DNA of 64,000 nucleotides from JBBWZH01 sp035544115 (GCA_963714145.1 OY970235.1:3658001-3722000), one strand, 5' to 3'. Shown: positions 41,085 through 50,370, counted from the stretch's first letter. Notes: generated by a model from the sequence alone, not told the origin. Numbers and translations: made by a program.

Positions 41085-43908
41085 TCAACTGGGGGTTGGG
41101 TCGAGGGTGTTCAGTTTGGATTGGAGGGTGGGGGTGGTGGGGTCGGCCAGGTCTGTGAGGATGCGCAGTGCCTGGGTCCAGGCGGTGCGGGCGCGGTCGG
41201 GGTGGCCGGCGGCGTGTTCGGCGTCGCCGAGGTGGACCAGGGTGGCGGCTTCCTCGTGCCGGCTGTTGACGCCGCGGAACAGGCGAAGCGCGCGCTGGTA
41301 GCAGGCGATCGCCTCGGTGTGCCGGCCCAGGTGGTGGTGGGCGTAGCCGAGGCTGTCCCAGCAGCCGGCCTCGCCGGAGCGGTCGCCGACCTGCTGCAGC
41401 CGGGTCAGCGCCTGGCCGCAGTAGCGCAGCGCCTGCCGGTGCTCGCCGAGCAGGCTGTGGCACCAGCCGACCCCGTTCAGCGCGAGCGCCTGGCCGCGCT
41501 GGTGCCCGGCCGCCCGGTAGCAGTGCAGCGCCAGCTTGGGTGTGGTTCAGCGCCTGCTCCGGGTCGCCCTGCCGCTCCCAGAGGATCGCCAGGTTGATGT
41601 GGCTGTGCGCCTGCGCCGTCCGGTTGCCGAGCTGGATGGACAGGTCGAGCCCGGCCCGGTGGTGCCGGTGCGCCGCCGGGTACTCGCCGAGCAGCGTGTG
41701 CGCCCGGGCCAGGCCGCGGTGCGCGTGCGCCCGGGCGAGCCGGTCGGCCAGCCGGAGCGCCGGCTGCCAGGCGTCGACCAGTTCCGGCCAGTGGCCCTGC
41801 CGGTCCAGGAACGTGTCCAGCGCCCAGGCCAGCCGCCAGACATGCGCGCCGAACCCGTCCCGGCTGGCCAGCCCGATCGAGGCGAGCAGGACGCGGTGCT
41901 CGGTGCCGAGCCAGTCCAGCGCGGCCCGGTGGTCGGCGGGCCGTTCCGGCGTCACCCCGGGCCCGGGCGGGTCCGGCGGCACCGGGTCCCGGGCCGGGTA
42001 GATCCGCCGCTCGGCCGCGTACCCGGCGTGCAGGTAGTGGTCGAGCAGCCGGCCGGTCGCCGCATGCCGATCACCGGGCGGGTCGGCGGCCCGGGTCAGC
42101 TCGGCGGCGTAGGTCCGGAGCAGGTCGTGGAAGGCGTACCGGCCCGGGCTCCGCTCGGTGAGCAGGCTCGCCCGGACCAGCTCGGCCAGCGCCCGGCGGG
42201 CCGCCGGCGGGTCGGCCCCGGCCAGGCTGGCCGCTGCCGGCACCGAGACATCCGGGCCCGGGTGCAGGCCGAGCAGCCGGAACAGCCGGGCCGCCGGCTC
42301 GGCCAGGGCCGCGTACGACCAGGAGAACACCGCCCGGACGTCGGTGGCGTGGTCGCCGGCGGCCAGCGCGTCCAGCCGGTCGCGGGCCTCGCGCAGCTCG
42401 GTCGCGATCGCGGCCAGCGGGAACGTCGGGTTGGTCGCCGCCCGGGAGGCGGCCACGGTCAGCGCCAGCGGCAGCCGGGCGCACCGGTCGACGATCTCCC
42501 CGACCGCGGCCGGTTCGGCGGCGAGCCGGGCCGGGCCCAGCCGGTGGGCCAGCAGCTCGCGGGCCTCGGCCGCGGCGAGGACATCCAGCAGCAGCGGCCG
42601 GGCGCCGGCCGCGGCCACCAGCGGGGTGAGCTGGTCGCGGCTGGTGACCACGGTCAGCGGCGGGCCGCTGCCGGGCAGCAGCGGGCGGACCTGCGCGGCG
42701 TCCCGGGCGTTGTCCAGCAGGACCAGCATCCGGCGGCCGGCGACCAGGCTGCGGTAGAGGCCGACCTGCGCGTCCAGCCCGGTCGGGATCCGGTCGGCCG
42801 GCACGCCGAGGGCGTCCAGGAAGCCGCGGACCGCCTCGGCCGGCGGCATCAGCTGGCCGCCCGGGTCGAACCCGCGCAGGTTCACGTACAGCTGGCCGTC
42901 CGGGAACCGGTGCGCGACCCGGTGCGCCCAGTGCACCGCCAGCGCGGTCTTGCCGACGCCAGCCATCCCGGAGACCGCGGAGATCACCACCGCGGTCGGG
43001 TGCGCGGCCGGCGCGAGCATGGCGTCCAGTTGGCCGAGCTGGTCGGCCCGGCCGGCGAAACCGGCGACGTCCGGCGGCAGTTGGGCCGGCACGATCCGCG
43101 GCCGGACCGGGTCGGCGCCGCCGGGCGGCGCCGGCAGCGGGCGGCCGTGCAGCAGCGCCTGGTGCACCGCGCGCAGCTCCGGCCCGGGCCCGGTGCCGAG
43201 CTCGGCGACCAGGTGCTCGCTGGTCACCAGGCAGACATCGAGCGCCTCGGCGCCGCGGCCCTCGGCGGCCAGCGCGCGGACCAGCGCCGCGGCCAGCGGC
43301 TCATTGAGCGGGTGCTCCCCGAGCAGCGGCCGCAGCACCGGGATCAGCTGCGCCGCCCGGCCCAGCGGGCTGGCCACCCGGGCCCAGTCGATCACCGCGT
43401 CCAGCCGCTCCAGCGCCCAGCTCCGGCGCATCCGCTCGGCCCACTCCCCCGCCAGCCCGGCCAGCGGGACGCCCGCGGACCGCGCGACCGCCTGCTCCAG
43501 CAGGCCGGCCCGCTCCGGCTCCGGGCAGCCGGCGCGGCGGGCCGCGGCCGCCAGCCGGCGGAACCGGTGCAGGTCGACCCGGCCGCTGTCGATCTCCAGC
43601 ACATACCCGCCGGACCGCCACCGCAGGCCGGGCGCCACCCCGGCCCCGAGGGTGCCGGTCTCGGCGGTGCCGGCCGCGGCGACGGTGGCGAGCAGGCGGC
43701 GCAGGCGGGTGCCGAGGGCGTGCACGGCCGGGCGGGCCCGGGCCGGCGGCGACTGGCCCCAGATCCCGTCGATCACCGTGTCCAGCGGGACCAGCCGGCC
43801 GGCGTCGACGGCGAGCACCGCCAGCATCGCCTGCTGCTGCGGCGGCCCGGCCGGGAACTGGCGACCCCCGGCCGACAGCCGCACCGGCCCGAGTAGCCGT
43901 ACCTCCAC
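41085..43908 (-). pseudogene. SARP-family regulator with a frameshift (AfsR-like)
   Basis: From GTG 43908 (MEVRLLGPVRLSAGG) the frame encodes a normal SARP: winged helix, BTAD, NB-ARC (GMAGVGKTALAVHWAHRV, PDGQLYVNLRGFDPGGQ, RMLVLLDNARD) and the first TPRs. At about 41535-41538 one extra base puts the rest out of frame. After EQALNHTQ the original frame becomes Arg/Pro-rich nonsense. Dropping one base gives LALHCYRAAGHQRGQALALN, matching the intact paralog at 5763, and a proper end at TGA 41087-41085 (LQSKLNTLDPTPS). Either it is a recent mutation or a sequencing error. If real, the protein loses its last TPRs. It is divergent from the secreted protein at 44053, with 144 bp between. Confidence 0.85.
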
Positions 43909-44052
43909 CACCTGCCCGCTTCCCCGCGGCCGGCCCGGGCGGCCATGAAATCCCGCAGCGATCCCAAGCGCGTACCAAGCAGACGATATAGCGCCGCGTC
44001 GCACCATCCCGTCCTGGTCCGGGCACCGTGCCCGATCAGGAAAGGAGACGAC

Positions 44053-44439
44053 ATGCGAGTGCGTACCGGACTCGGCTGCGTCGCCGTAGCGGCGGCACTG
44101 ACCGGGCTCGCCCTACCCGCCACCGCCGCCACCTCGGCCGCCGGGCCGACCGGCCCGATCGCCGCCGAAGCGCCGCTCACCCTGGACGAGCCGAACAGCG
44201 ACTGCGACTTCGGCGGCGGGCTGGCCGTCTGCAACGTCGCGTTCACCGGCGGCACCGCTCCGATCGCTATCCGCTGGTACCGCAACGGCGCGCTGCAGTC
44301 CCAGCTCAACGACCGCAGGTTCATCCGCATCGGCTGCGTGGTGCCGAAGAGCACGAGCATCGACGCGGTCGTCACCGACGCGATCGGCGCCCGGGTCGTC
44401 TACTCCACCGGCGGCGTCTGCGAGCGCAACTTCCCCTGA
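44053..44439 (+). CDS. Small secreted four-cysteine protein (paralog 2)
   Basis: The 128-residue product has a signal peptide (LGCVAVAAALTGLALPATAA). In the mature part SDCDFGG, AVCNVAFTGGTAPIAIRWYRNG, RIGCVV and AVVTDAIGARVVYSTGGVCE carry the shared family pattern. It aligns best with the paralog at 49374 (GGTxPxxIRWxxNG ... FNDR/LNDR ... TDAxGA ... YS). AAAGGAG 7 nt before ATG 44053 fixes the start. It is divergent from the frameshifted SARP, which could have been its regulator, and is followed by a 9-bp hairpin. Function unknown. Confidence 0.75.
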   Translation: MRVRTGLGCVAVAAALTGLALPATAATSAAGPTGPIAAEAPLTLDEPNSDCDFGGGLAVCNVAFTGGTAPIAIRWYRNGALQSQLNDRRFIRIGCVVPKSTSIDAVVTDAIGARVVYSTGGVCERNFP

Positions 44440-44443
44440 GCCG

Positions 44444-44464
44444 CGGGACCGGTCGCCGGTCCCG
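44444..44464 (+). terminator. Hairpin after the four-cysteine gene
   Basis: CGGGACCGG (44444-44452) pairs with CCGGTCCCG (44456-44464) across a TCG loop, 5 nt after the stop at 44439. Perfect 9-bp stem, no T run. Confidence 0.6.
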
Positions 44465-44551
44465 TTGCCGGCGCCGCGGCCGCCCTCGCCGCGGCGCCGG
44501 CGCCCGGCTGCGCCGCACGGCGCCCGGCCGATCACCCCAGGCCCGGACGAG

Positions 44552-47500
44552 TCAGCCGGCGGCCGGGCCGAGGGTGAGGCGGGACTGCTCGGCCCAGGGC
44601 GCGCCGATCTCGGCCAGCAGCGCGCCGGCCTGATCGCGGTGACCGCGGCCCGGGCCGGGCTGGCCGGCCGCGGTCAGTGCCGCGGCCAGGACCAGATGGG
44701 CCCGGGCCTGGCCGAGCCGGTGGCCGGTCCCGGCCTGGATCGCCAGCGCCTGGCCGGCCTCTTCGGCGGCCTGCTCGTACCGGCCACGGCACAGTTGGAC
44801 GGCGGCCTGCACAGTCAGCGCCAGGCCGGCCAGCACCCGGTAGTCGGCGGTCCGGGCGGACGCGACGCCGGCCGCGGCGATCTCGGCCGCCTCGGCCAGG
44901 TGCCCGGCGCAGTGGTGGGCGGCGGCGAGGCCGGCGAGCACCTCGGTCTCGCCGTACCGGGTCCGGGCGGCCCGGGCCAGGGCGAGGGCCTGCTGGTGGC
45001 TGGCGATCGCGGCGCCCGGCCGGCCCAGGTGCAGCTCGATCGTGCCGAGCATGTTCAGCGCGTACGACTCGGCGCGGCGGTCGGCGTCGTCCCGGGTCAG
45101 CTGTACCGCGGCCCGGGCCAGCTCCAGCGCCTCGGCGGTGCGGCCGGTGTCCCGGTGCACCGCGGCCAGCAGGGTGGTCGTCGTGCTGTCCGCGGACCGG
45201 ATCGTCCGGTGCAGCTCGAGCGCCCGGGTCAGCGTGGCCAGCGCCTCGGCCAGCCGGCCCTGCCCGTGCCGCACCTCGCCCAGGCTGGTCAGGCTCATCG
45301 CCTCGCCGCTGGGCGAGCCGTGCTCCCGGTGCAGCGCGAGCGCCTCCTCGAGGTGCTCGGCGGCCCGCGCCAGGTCGCCCATCTCGACGTACACCAGGCC
45401 CAGATTGGCGATCTTGGTGGCCTGCGTCCCGCGCCGGCCGGCGGCCCGGTCGGCGGCCAGTGCCCGGGTGTAGCAGCCGGCCGCCAGCCGGATGTTGCCC
45501 AGCTCGCGGTAGACCCCGCCCAGGTTGCCGAGCGCCGCGGCATGCGCCTGCGACCACCCGCTCCGCTGCGCCAGCGCCAGGCAGGCGGTGTAGTGCTCGA
45601 CCGCGTCCGCGTACCTGGACCGGAACGCGGACAGCGTGGCCAGGCTGAGGTGCGCGGCCGCCTGGCCGGTGACCGAGCCGTCCGCCTCGGCCGCCACCAG
45701 CGCCGCCCCGGCCACCTCCTGCCAGTCCACCGCGTGGTTGCCCAGGGTCAGGTAGCCGCGCAGGCCGTCGGCCAGCTGCCAGGCCACCTGCCGCGGCTCG
45801 GACCCGGCCGCCAGCCGCGGCTCGGACCCGGCCGCCAGCCGCGGCTCGGACCCGGCCGCCTGCCGGACCGCGGCCACCATGCTGGCCCGCTCCGAGTCCA
45901 GCCAGGCCAGCGCCGGCACGTGACCGCCGAACTGGACCGGCGCGGCCGGCGGCGCGGCGGGGAGGCGGACGATCTGCGGGTACAGCTCGGTGCCGGCGGC
46001 GTCGACGTGGCGCTGGTAGTAGGCGTAGAGCCGGTCCAGGGCGGGCTGGCCGGCGCCGTCCTCGTCGGCCGCGGCCAGTTCGGCGGCGAACAGGCTGAGC
46101 AGGTCGTGGCAGGAGTAGCGGCCCGGGTCGCGCTCCTCGACCAGGTGGGCGTCGGCGAGCCGGCGCAGCAGCCGGCCGGCGGTGCGGGCGGTGGTGTCCA
46201 GCAGCGCGGCCGCCCCGGCGACGCCGAAGTCCGCGCCGGGCAGCAGCCCGAGCAGCCGGAACAGCCGCCGGGCGTCGGCCGGCAGGGCGGCGTACGAGTG
46301 GTCGAAGGCGGTCCGGACGGCGGCCTCGGGGTCGCCGTCCACCTGCAGGGCGGCCAGCCGGTCGCCGGCCGCCAGGCCGGCGACGTAGTCGGCCAGCGCC
46401 GGCTGCGGCCGGCTGATCGCATTGGCGGCGGCGATCCGCAGCGCCAGCGGCTGGCGGCCGCACAGGGCGGCCAGCTCGGCCACCGCCCGCGGCTCGGCCG
46501 CGGCCCGGTCGGCGCCCAGCAACCGCCCCAGCAGCGCTTCCGCCTCGGCCGGGGTGAGCGCCTCCAGCCGGACCGACGACGCGCCGTCCCGGGCGATCAG
46601 CCCGCGCAACCAGTCCCGGCTGGTGACCAGCACCAGGCTGCCCGGGCTGCCCGGCAGCAGCGGCCGGACCTGGTCGGCGGACGCGGCGTCGTCCAGCAGC
46701 ACCAGCATCCGCCGGCCGGCCAGCAGGCTGCGGTACGCCGCGGCGGCCGCCTCCAGATCGGTCGGCACCTCCGCGGCCGGCACCCCGAGGGCGAGCAGGA
46801 ACCGGGCCAGCGCCTCGGCCGGGTGCACCGCCGGGCCGGCCGAGTGACCGCGCAGGTTCGCGTACAGCTGGCCGTCCGGGAACCGGGCCCGGACCCGGTG
46901 CGCCCAGTGCACCGCCAGCGCCGTCTTGCCGACCCCGGCCGCGCCGGCGACCGCCGCCAGCGCCATCACCGGGGCGGCTCCGTCGCCGTCCGCCAGCAGC
47001 CCGTCCAGCGCGGCCACCGCCGCGGCCCGGCCGGTGAACCCGGACACCTCGGCCGGTAGCTGCGCCGGCGCGGCCAGCACGCCGGCCGGGATGGTCGCCC
47101 CGGCCGGGACCACCGAACCGGCGGGGACCACCGCACCGGCCGGGACCACCGGACCGGCCGGCGGCGCCAGGCCGGGCGGGGCGGCTGCTTCCCGCGGGCC
47201 CAGCAGGGTCGGGTCGTCGGTCAGGATCGCCTGGTGCAGCTCGCGCAGCCGCGCGCCGGGCTCGGTACCCAGCTCGCCGGCCAGCCGGCCCCGCGCCTCG
47301 CGGTAGGCCAGCAGCGCCTCGGCCCGGCGGCCGTCCCGGTAGAGCGCCAGCATCAGCTGCTGCCAGAGCCGTTCCCGCAACGGGTGCTCGGCGGCCAGCC
47401 GGCGCAGCTCGGCGATCACCTCGGCCGGGCCGTCCAGCTCCAGCCGGGTGGCCAGCCGGTCTTCCAGCACACCGAGCCGGGACTGCTCCAGCCGGGCCGT

Positions 47501-47947
47501 GTACCCGGCGACCGCCGGCACCGCCGGGACGTCCGCCAGCGGCGGGCCGCGCCAGAGCGTGAGCGCCTCGGCCAGCCGCGCGCCGGCCGCCTCCGCCCGG
47601 CCGGCGGCGAGATCGGCCCGGCCGGCGGCGACCAGCCGGTCGTACGCCTGGGTGTCGAGGTCGCCGTCGCCGGCCAGCAGCTCGTAGCCGTGCCGGCGGG
47701 TCACCAGCAGGCCGGCCGCGCCGGCGCCGAGGAGCCGGCGCAGCCGCATCACGTAGCCCTGCACGACGCTGACCGCCGCGCGCGGTGGCTGCTGCCCCCA
47801 GAGCTCGTCCAGCAGGCGCTCGACGCTGACCCGCTGGCCGGCCTCGATCAGCAGCACGGCGAGGACCACCCGCTGCTGGTCGGCCCGCACCGACAGCCAG
47901 TTCGCGCCGTCCCAGACCCGCAGTGGGCCGAGGAGCTGGAATCGCAC
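44552..47947 (-). CDS. SARP-family regulator (OmpR wHTH - BTAD - NB-ARC - TPR)
   Basis: The 1131-residue protein starts MRFQLLGPLRVWDG (GTG 47947). It has a winged helix, BTAD and a VPAG-repeat linker at about 260-300. NB-ARC follows with GAAGVGKTALAVHWAHRV, PDGQLYANLRGHSAGPAV and RMLVLLDDAAS. A 24-bp DNA repeat encodes three RLAAGSEP units between NB-ARC and the TPR array. It is intact, unlike the paralog next to it. It probably regulates a biosynthetic or developmental locus. The type II thioesterase lies 139 bp upstream on the same strand and may share its transcript. Confidence 0.9.
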   Translation of the reverse strand: MRFQLLGPLRVWDGANWLSVRADQQRVVLAVLLIEAGQRVSVERLLDELWGQQPPRAAVSVVQGYVMRLRRLLGAGAAGLLVTRRHGYELLAGDGDLDTQAYDRLVAAGRADLAAGRAEAAGARLAEALTLWRGPPLADVPAVPAVAGYTARLEQSRLGVLEDRLATRLELDGPAEVIAELRRLAAEHPLRERLWQQLMLALYRDGRRAEALLAYREARGRLAGELGTEPGARLRELHQAILTDDPTLLGPREAAAPPGLAPPAGPVVPAGAVVPAGSVVPAGATIPAGVLAAPAQLPAEVSGFTGRAAAVAALDGLLADGDGAAPVMALAAVAGAAGVGKTALAVHWAHRVRARFPDGQLYANLRGHSAGPAVHPAEALARFLLALGVPAAEVPTDLEAAAAAYRSLLAGRRMLVLLDDAASADQVRPLLPGSPGSLVLVTSRDWLRGLIARDGASSVRLEALTPAEAEALLGRLLGADRAAAEPRAVAELAALCGRQPLALRIAAANAISRPQPALADYVAGLAAGDRLAALQVDGDPEAAVRTAFDHSYAALPADARRLFRLLGLLPGADFGVAGAAALLDTTARTAGRLLRRLADAHLVEERDPGRYSCHDLLSLFAAELAAADEDGAGQPALDRLYAYYQRHVDAAGTELYPQIVRLPAAPPAAPVQFGGHVPALAWLDSERASMVAAVRQAAGSEPRLAAGSEPRLAAGSEPRQVAWQLADGLRGYLTLGNHAVDWQEVAGAALVAAEADGSVTGQAAAHLSLATLSAFRSRYADAVEHYTACLALAQRSGWSQAHAAALGNLGGVYRELGNIRLAAGCYTRALAADRAAGRRGTQATKIANLGLVYVEMGDLARAAEHLEEALALHREHGSPSGEAMSLTSLGEVRHGQGRLAEALATLTRALELHRTIRSADSTTTTLLAAVHRDTGRTAEALELARAAVQLTRDDADRRAESYALNMLGTIELHLGRPGAAIASHQQALALARAARTRYGETEVLAGLAAAHHCAGHLAEAAEIAAAGVASARTADYRVLAGLALTVQAAVQLCRGRYEQAAEEAGQALAIQAGTGHRLGQARAHLVLAAALTAAGQPGPGRGHRDQAGALLAEIGAPWAEQSRLTLGPAAG
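45790..45861. repeat. 24-bp tandem repeat, three copies
   Basis: Three back-to-back 24-nt units start at 45790, 45814 and 45838, differing only at the last base of the third unit. They lie in frame in the SARP gene and give repeated RLAAGSEP. Copy number could vary between strains. Confidence 0.9.
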
Positions 47948-48086
47948 CGCCGGCTCCGGCTAGAGCCAGCACAACGCTGACACCACCGGAGCATAGCGCC
48001 CGACCTCGGGCCGGCCGCGCAGCCCTCGTCCGTCCACATCGGACCGACCGCGGCCGCGCCGGATCAGGGCGGTCCCGATGGTGCGG

Positions 48087-48839
48087 CTACTCCCGCGCGG
48101 CTGTCCCGACCAACCGGTCGGCGATCAGCGGGATGATCCGGGCCGCGTGCTCGGTGAGGAAGAAGTGCCCGCCGGGGAAGGTGAGCAGCTCGAACGCCGC
48201 GCTGGTGTGCCGCTGCCAGGCCTGCACCTCGTCGATGCTGGCGCGCGGGTCCCGGTCGCCGGCCAGCGCGGTGATCGGCGCGCTGATCATGGCGCCCGGC
48301 TCGGCCCGGTACCGCTCGATCGCCCGGTAGTCGCTGCGCAGCGCGGGCAGCGCCATGCTGACGATCTCCTCGTCGTCCAGCACGCCGCTGGCGGTGCCGT
48401 CCAGCGTGCGCAGTTCGGCCAGGATGCCGGCGTCGCCCAGCAGGTGCACCCGCTCGTCCCGGAAGGTGGCCGGGGCCCGCCGGCCGGACGCGAACAGCCG
48501 CACCGGCACGATCCCGTCCCGCTCCAGCAGCCGGGCCACCTCGAACCCGAGCACCGCGCCCATGCTGTGCCCGAACAGCGCGACCGGCCGGTCCAGCAGC
48601 GGGCGTAGCGCCGCGGCGATCTGCCCGGCCAGCTCGCCCGCGTCGTCGATGCCGGGCTCGGCGAGCCGGTCCTGCCGGCCCGGGTACTGCACGGCGAGCA
48701 CCTCCACCGACGGCGCCAGCGCCCGGGACACCGGGTAGTAGTACACCGCCGAGCCGCCCGCGTACGGCAGGCAGACCAGCCGGACCCGGGCCGCCGGGCT
48801 CGGGTGGAACCGCCGGATCCACGACTCGGTCGCGGTCAC
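48087..48839 (-). CDS. Type II thioesterase
   Basis: The 250-residue alpha/beta-hydrolase has the TEII signatures: VCLPYAGGSAVYYYP, QYPGRQDRL, nucleophile elbow FGHSMGAVLGFE, LAGDRDP (acid) and FPGGHFFL (catalytic His). TEII enzymes remove wrong or stalled acyl groups from carrier proteins of NRPS or PKS lines. No NRPS or PKS gene is in the window, so it is an orphan here or serves a cluster elsewhere. GTG 48839 is the chosen start, with GGAG about 13 nt upstream. It is followed by the SARP at 44552-47947, a common companion in biosynthetic loci. Confidence 0.92.
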   Translation of the reverse strand: MTATESWIRRFHPSPAARVRLVCLPYAGGSAVYYYPVSRALAPSVEVLAVQYPGRQDRLAEPGIDDAGELAGQIAAALRPLLDRPVALFGHSMGAVLGFEVARLLERDGIVPVRLFASGRRAPATFRDERVHLLGDAGILAELRTLDGTASGVLDDEEIVSMALPALRSDYRAIERYRAEPGAMISAPITALAGDRDPRASIDEVQAWQRHTSAAFELLTFPGGHFFLTEHAARIIPLIADRLVGTAARE

Positions 48840-49034
48840 CGGCCGGTCCGCTCCGGCCCGCGGCCGGCCCCGGACCCGGCCGGCCGGTCCCCGGTGTCCC
48901 TGCTGTGCATGCGTCGCTCCTCCCGCTCGTCCGCCGCGGCAAGCGCCTGCCGCACCGGCAGTGTGACCGACCGGCCCGCCCGGACCGCCGGCGGTGCGCG
49001 GCCCCCCGGGCCGGCCGCCCGGGCCGCCGGCTCA

Positions 49035-49224
49035 GCCGGCCAGCTCGTCCGGTCCGCGCCCTGCTCGCCGCCGGCCTGGTGGACGAACTGAACCTGTTCC
49101 TGCACCCGCTCGTCGTCGGCACCGGGCAGCGCCTGTTCGCCGACGGCGCCGACCGCTCCCCCTCACCCTGACCCACTCGGCCACGTTCAGCACCGGCGTG
49201 CTGCACCTGGTCTACACACCCTGA
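49035..49224 (+). pseudogene. Dihydrofolate-reductase-like (RibD C-terminal) remnant
   Basis: The translated fragments LVR / ALLAAGLVDELNLFLHPLVV, then GTGQRLFADGADR and in another frame LTLTHSATFSTGVLHLVYTP, are the last third of a RibD-C/DHFR-family protein. At least two frameshifts and the missing N-terminal two thirds show decay. The preceding 200 bp (48840-49034) hold no readable gene. The substrate of the ancestor is unknown. Confidence 0.7.
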
Positions 49225-49373
49225 CCGGCGCGGACCGGGCGGGCCTCGGCCCGGCCCGGCGCGGGCGGCGGTTCTCCCGTTCGGCCGTCGAACCGGGCAG
49301 GGTGGACGTTCTATGCTGCCAGCGGTATGAATCCGGCTATTCACCGGGCCTCGGGCACGAAGGAGAAACTGGC

Positions 49374-49775
49374 ATGTGGAGACGACGGTCGTACGCGTTA
49401 GCCCTGGCCGCGGTACTGATGGCGGCGGTGTCCGGCCTGCTGGGCGGCCCGGCCTCGGCCGCGCCGAGCGGGCCGGTCACGGCCGCGCCGAGTGGGCCGG
49501 TCGCGGCCGCCGGACCGCTGGCGTTCACCAGGACCCACTGCGAGTCGTTCGGCAAGCGGATCCTCTGCCTGATCGCGGTGACCGGCGGGACGACGCCGTA
49601 CACCATCCGCTGGGTGCTGAACGGCTCACCGACGCCGCAGTTCAACGACCGCCTCTCGATGAGCCTGCTCTGCGCGGTCGGCTCGCCCTTCCATACCGAC
49701 GTGACCGTCACCGACGCGGCCGGGGCCAGCATCAGCTACAGCAACACCACCATCTGCATCTCCGCTTTCCCGTGA
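49374..49775 (+). CDS. Small secreted four-cysteine protein (paralog 3)
   Basis: The 133-residue product has a signal peptide (ALALAAVLMAAVSGLLGGPASA) and a short repeat (APSGPVTAAPSGPVAAA). The four-cysteine domain reads HCESFGKRILCLIAVTGGTTPYT, IRWVLNGS, LLCAVG, and TVTDAAGASISYSNTTIC. AAGGAGAA about 6 nt before ATG 49374 fixes the start. It follows the decayed DHFR-like gene and is followed by a long inverted repeat. It is the closest match to paralog 2. It is probably cell-wall associated or released. Function unknown. Confidence 0.75.
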   Translation: MWRRRSYALALAAVLMAAVSGLLGGPASAAPSGPVTAAPSGPVAAAGPLAFTRTHCESFGKRILCLIAVTGGTTPYTIRWVLNGSPTPQFNDRLSMSLLCAVGSPFHTDVTVTDAAGASISYSNTTICISAFP

Positions 49776-49816
49776 CCCGGCCCGGCTGACCGTCCACTCC
49801 GGACGGTCCGGCGGCA

Positions 49817-49853
49817 GTCCATAGTGGACGGCAACCAGCCGTCCACTATGGAC
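49817..49853 (+). terminator. Perfect 16-bp inverted repeat
   Basis: GTCCATAGTGGACGGC at 49817-49832 pairs with 49838-49853 across AACCA. A second, smaller repeat ACCGTCC-N5-GGACGGT lies at 49789-49807. It follows the four-cysteine gene by 42 nt. The repeated GTCCAC half-sites also leave open a protein-binding role. Confidence 0.6.
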
Positions 49854-50058
49854 ACCTTCAGTTGTCCGCCGGGGATCCGGACGCGGCACCGGCCCGCCTC
49901 GACCCACCGGCCAGCTCCGTCGCCGCCCGCTCGGATGGATTAGCCCGAACGGGTCGTCATCGACATTTCAGCGCTGTGTCAGTGACGTTCCAGGGTGTAT
50001 CGGCATTATCGGCCGGCCCCCGGATCCGGGGCACCCGTCCGCGTGGAGGGAACCCGTC

Positions 50059-50370
50059 ATGAGGAAAGCCGCTTTAGCCGTCGCGGTGATCGCAGCCAGC
50101 ATCAGCCTGACCACCCCCGCCCTCGCCACCGTCAGCGCACGGACACCGGCCGCCGCAACCGCGGAGATCCCGACCACCACCACCGTCCCGTGGGTGCTGA
50201 ACGACCCGGCCGCGCTGGCGGTCCGGACGATCCAGCGCGCCGGCCTGCTGGTGGATGTGCGCGGGCCGCAGCGCAACGCGTTCGTCGGCACCCAGTCGCC
50301 GGCGCCCGGCACCGTCGTGCCGCTCGGCAGCACGGTCACCATCGCCACGATCGTGGGCCCGACGCCCTGA
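50059..50370 (+). CDS. Secreted PASTA-domain small protein
   Basis: The 103-residue protein has a signal peptide (AALAVAVIAASISLTTPALA) and one PASTA domain (VPWVLNDPAALAVRTIQRAG, LLVDVRG, GTQSPAPGTVVPLGSTVTIA). PASTA domains bind muropeptides or beta-lactams, usually in repeats on PknB kinases or PBPs. A single free copy in a secreted protein is uncommon. GGAGGGAACCCGTC before ATG 50059 supports the start. It may bind peptidoglycan fragments outside the cell. Confidence 0.75.
   Translation: MRKAALAVAVIAASISLTTPALATVSARTPAAATAEIPTTTTVPWVLNDPAALAVRTIQRAGLLVDVRGPQRNAFVGTQSPAPGTVVPLGSTVTIATIVGPTP

Noticed and set aside
40930..41535. C-terminal continuation of the SARP open frame to 40930
   Set aside because: This frame is Arg/Pro/His-rich and lacks TPRs. 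The other frame matches the intact paralog and ends at 41085, so the extension is a frameshift product. Only the last 33 codons were kept as a low-confidence micro-ORF.
43909..44052. GATATAGCGCC upstream of the SARP at 43908 compared with GCATAGCGCC upstream of the SARP at 47947 as a shared operator
   Set aside because: Only 8-9 bases match, at different distances from the starts, and no copy was seen before the third SARP.
48905..49171. Intact 88-codon gene ending in the RibD-like sequence
   Set aside because: The first 50 codons do not match the family and the frame breaks again before the true C-terminus, so it was called a pseudogene.
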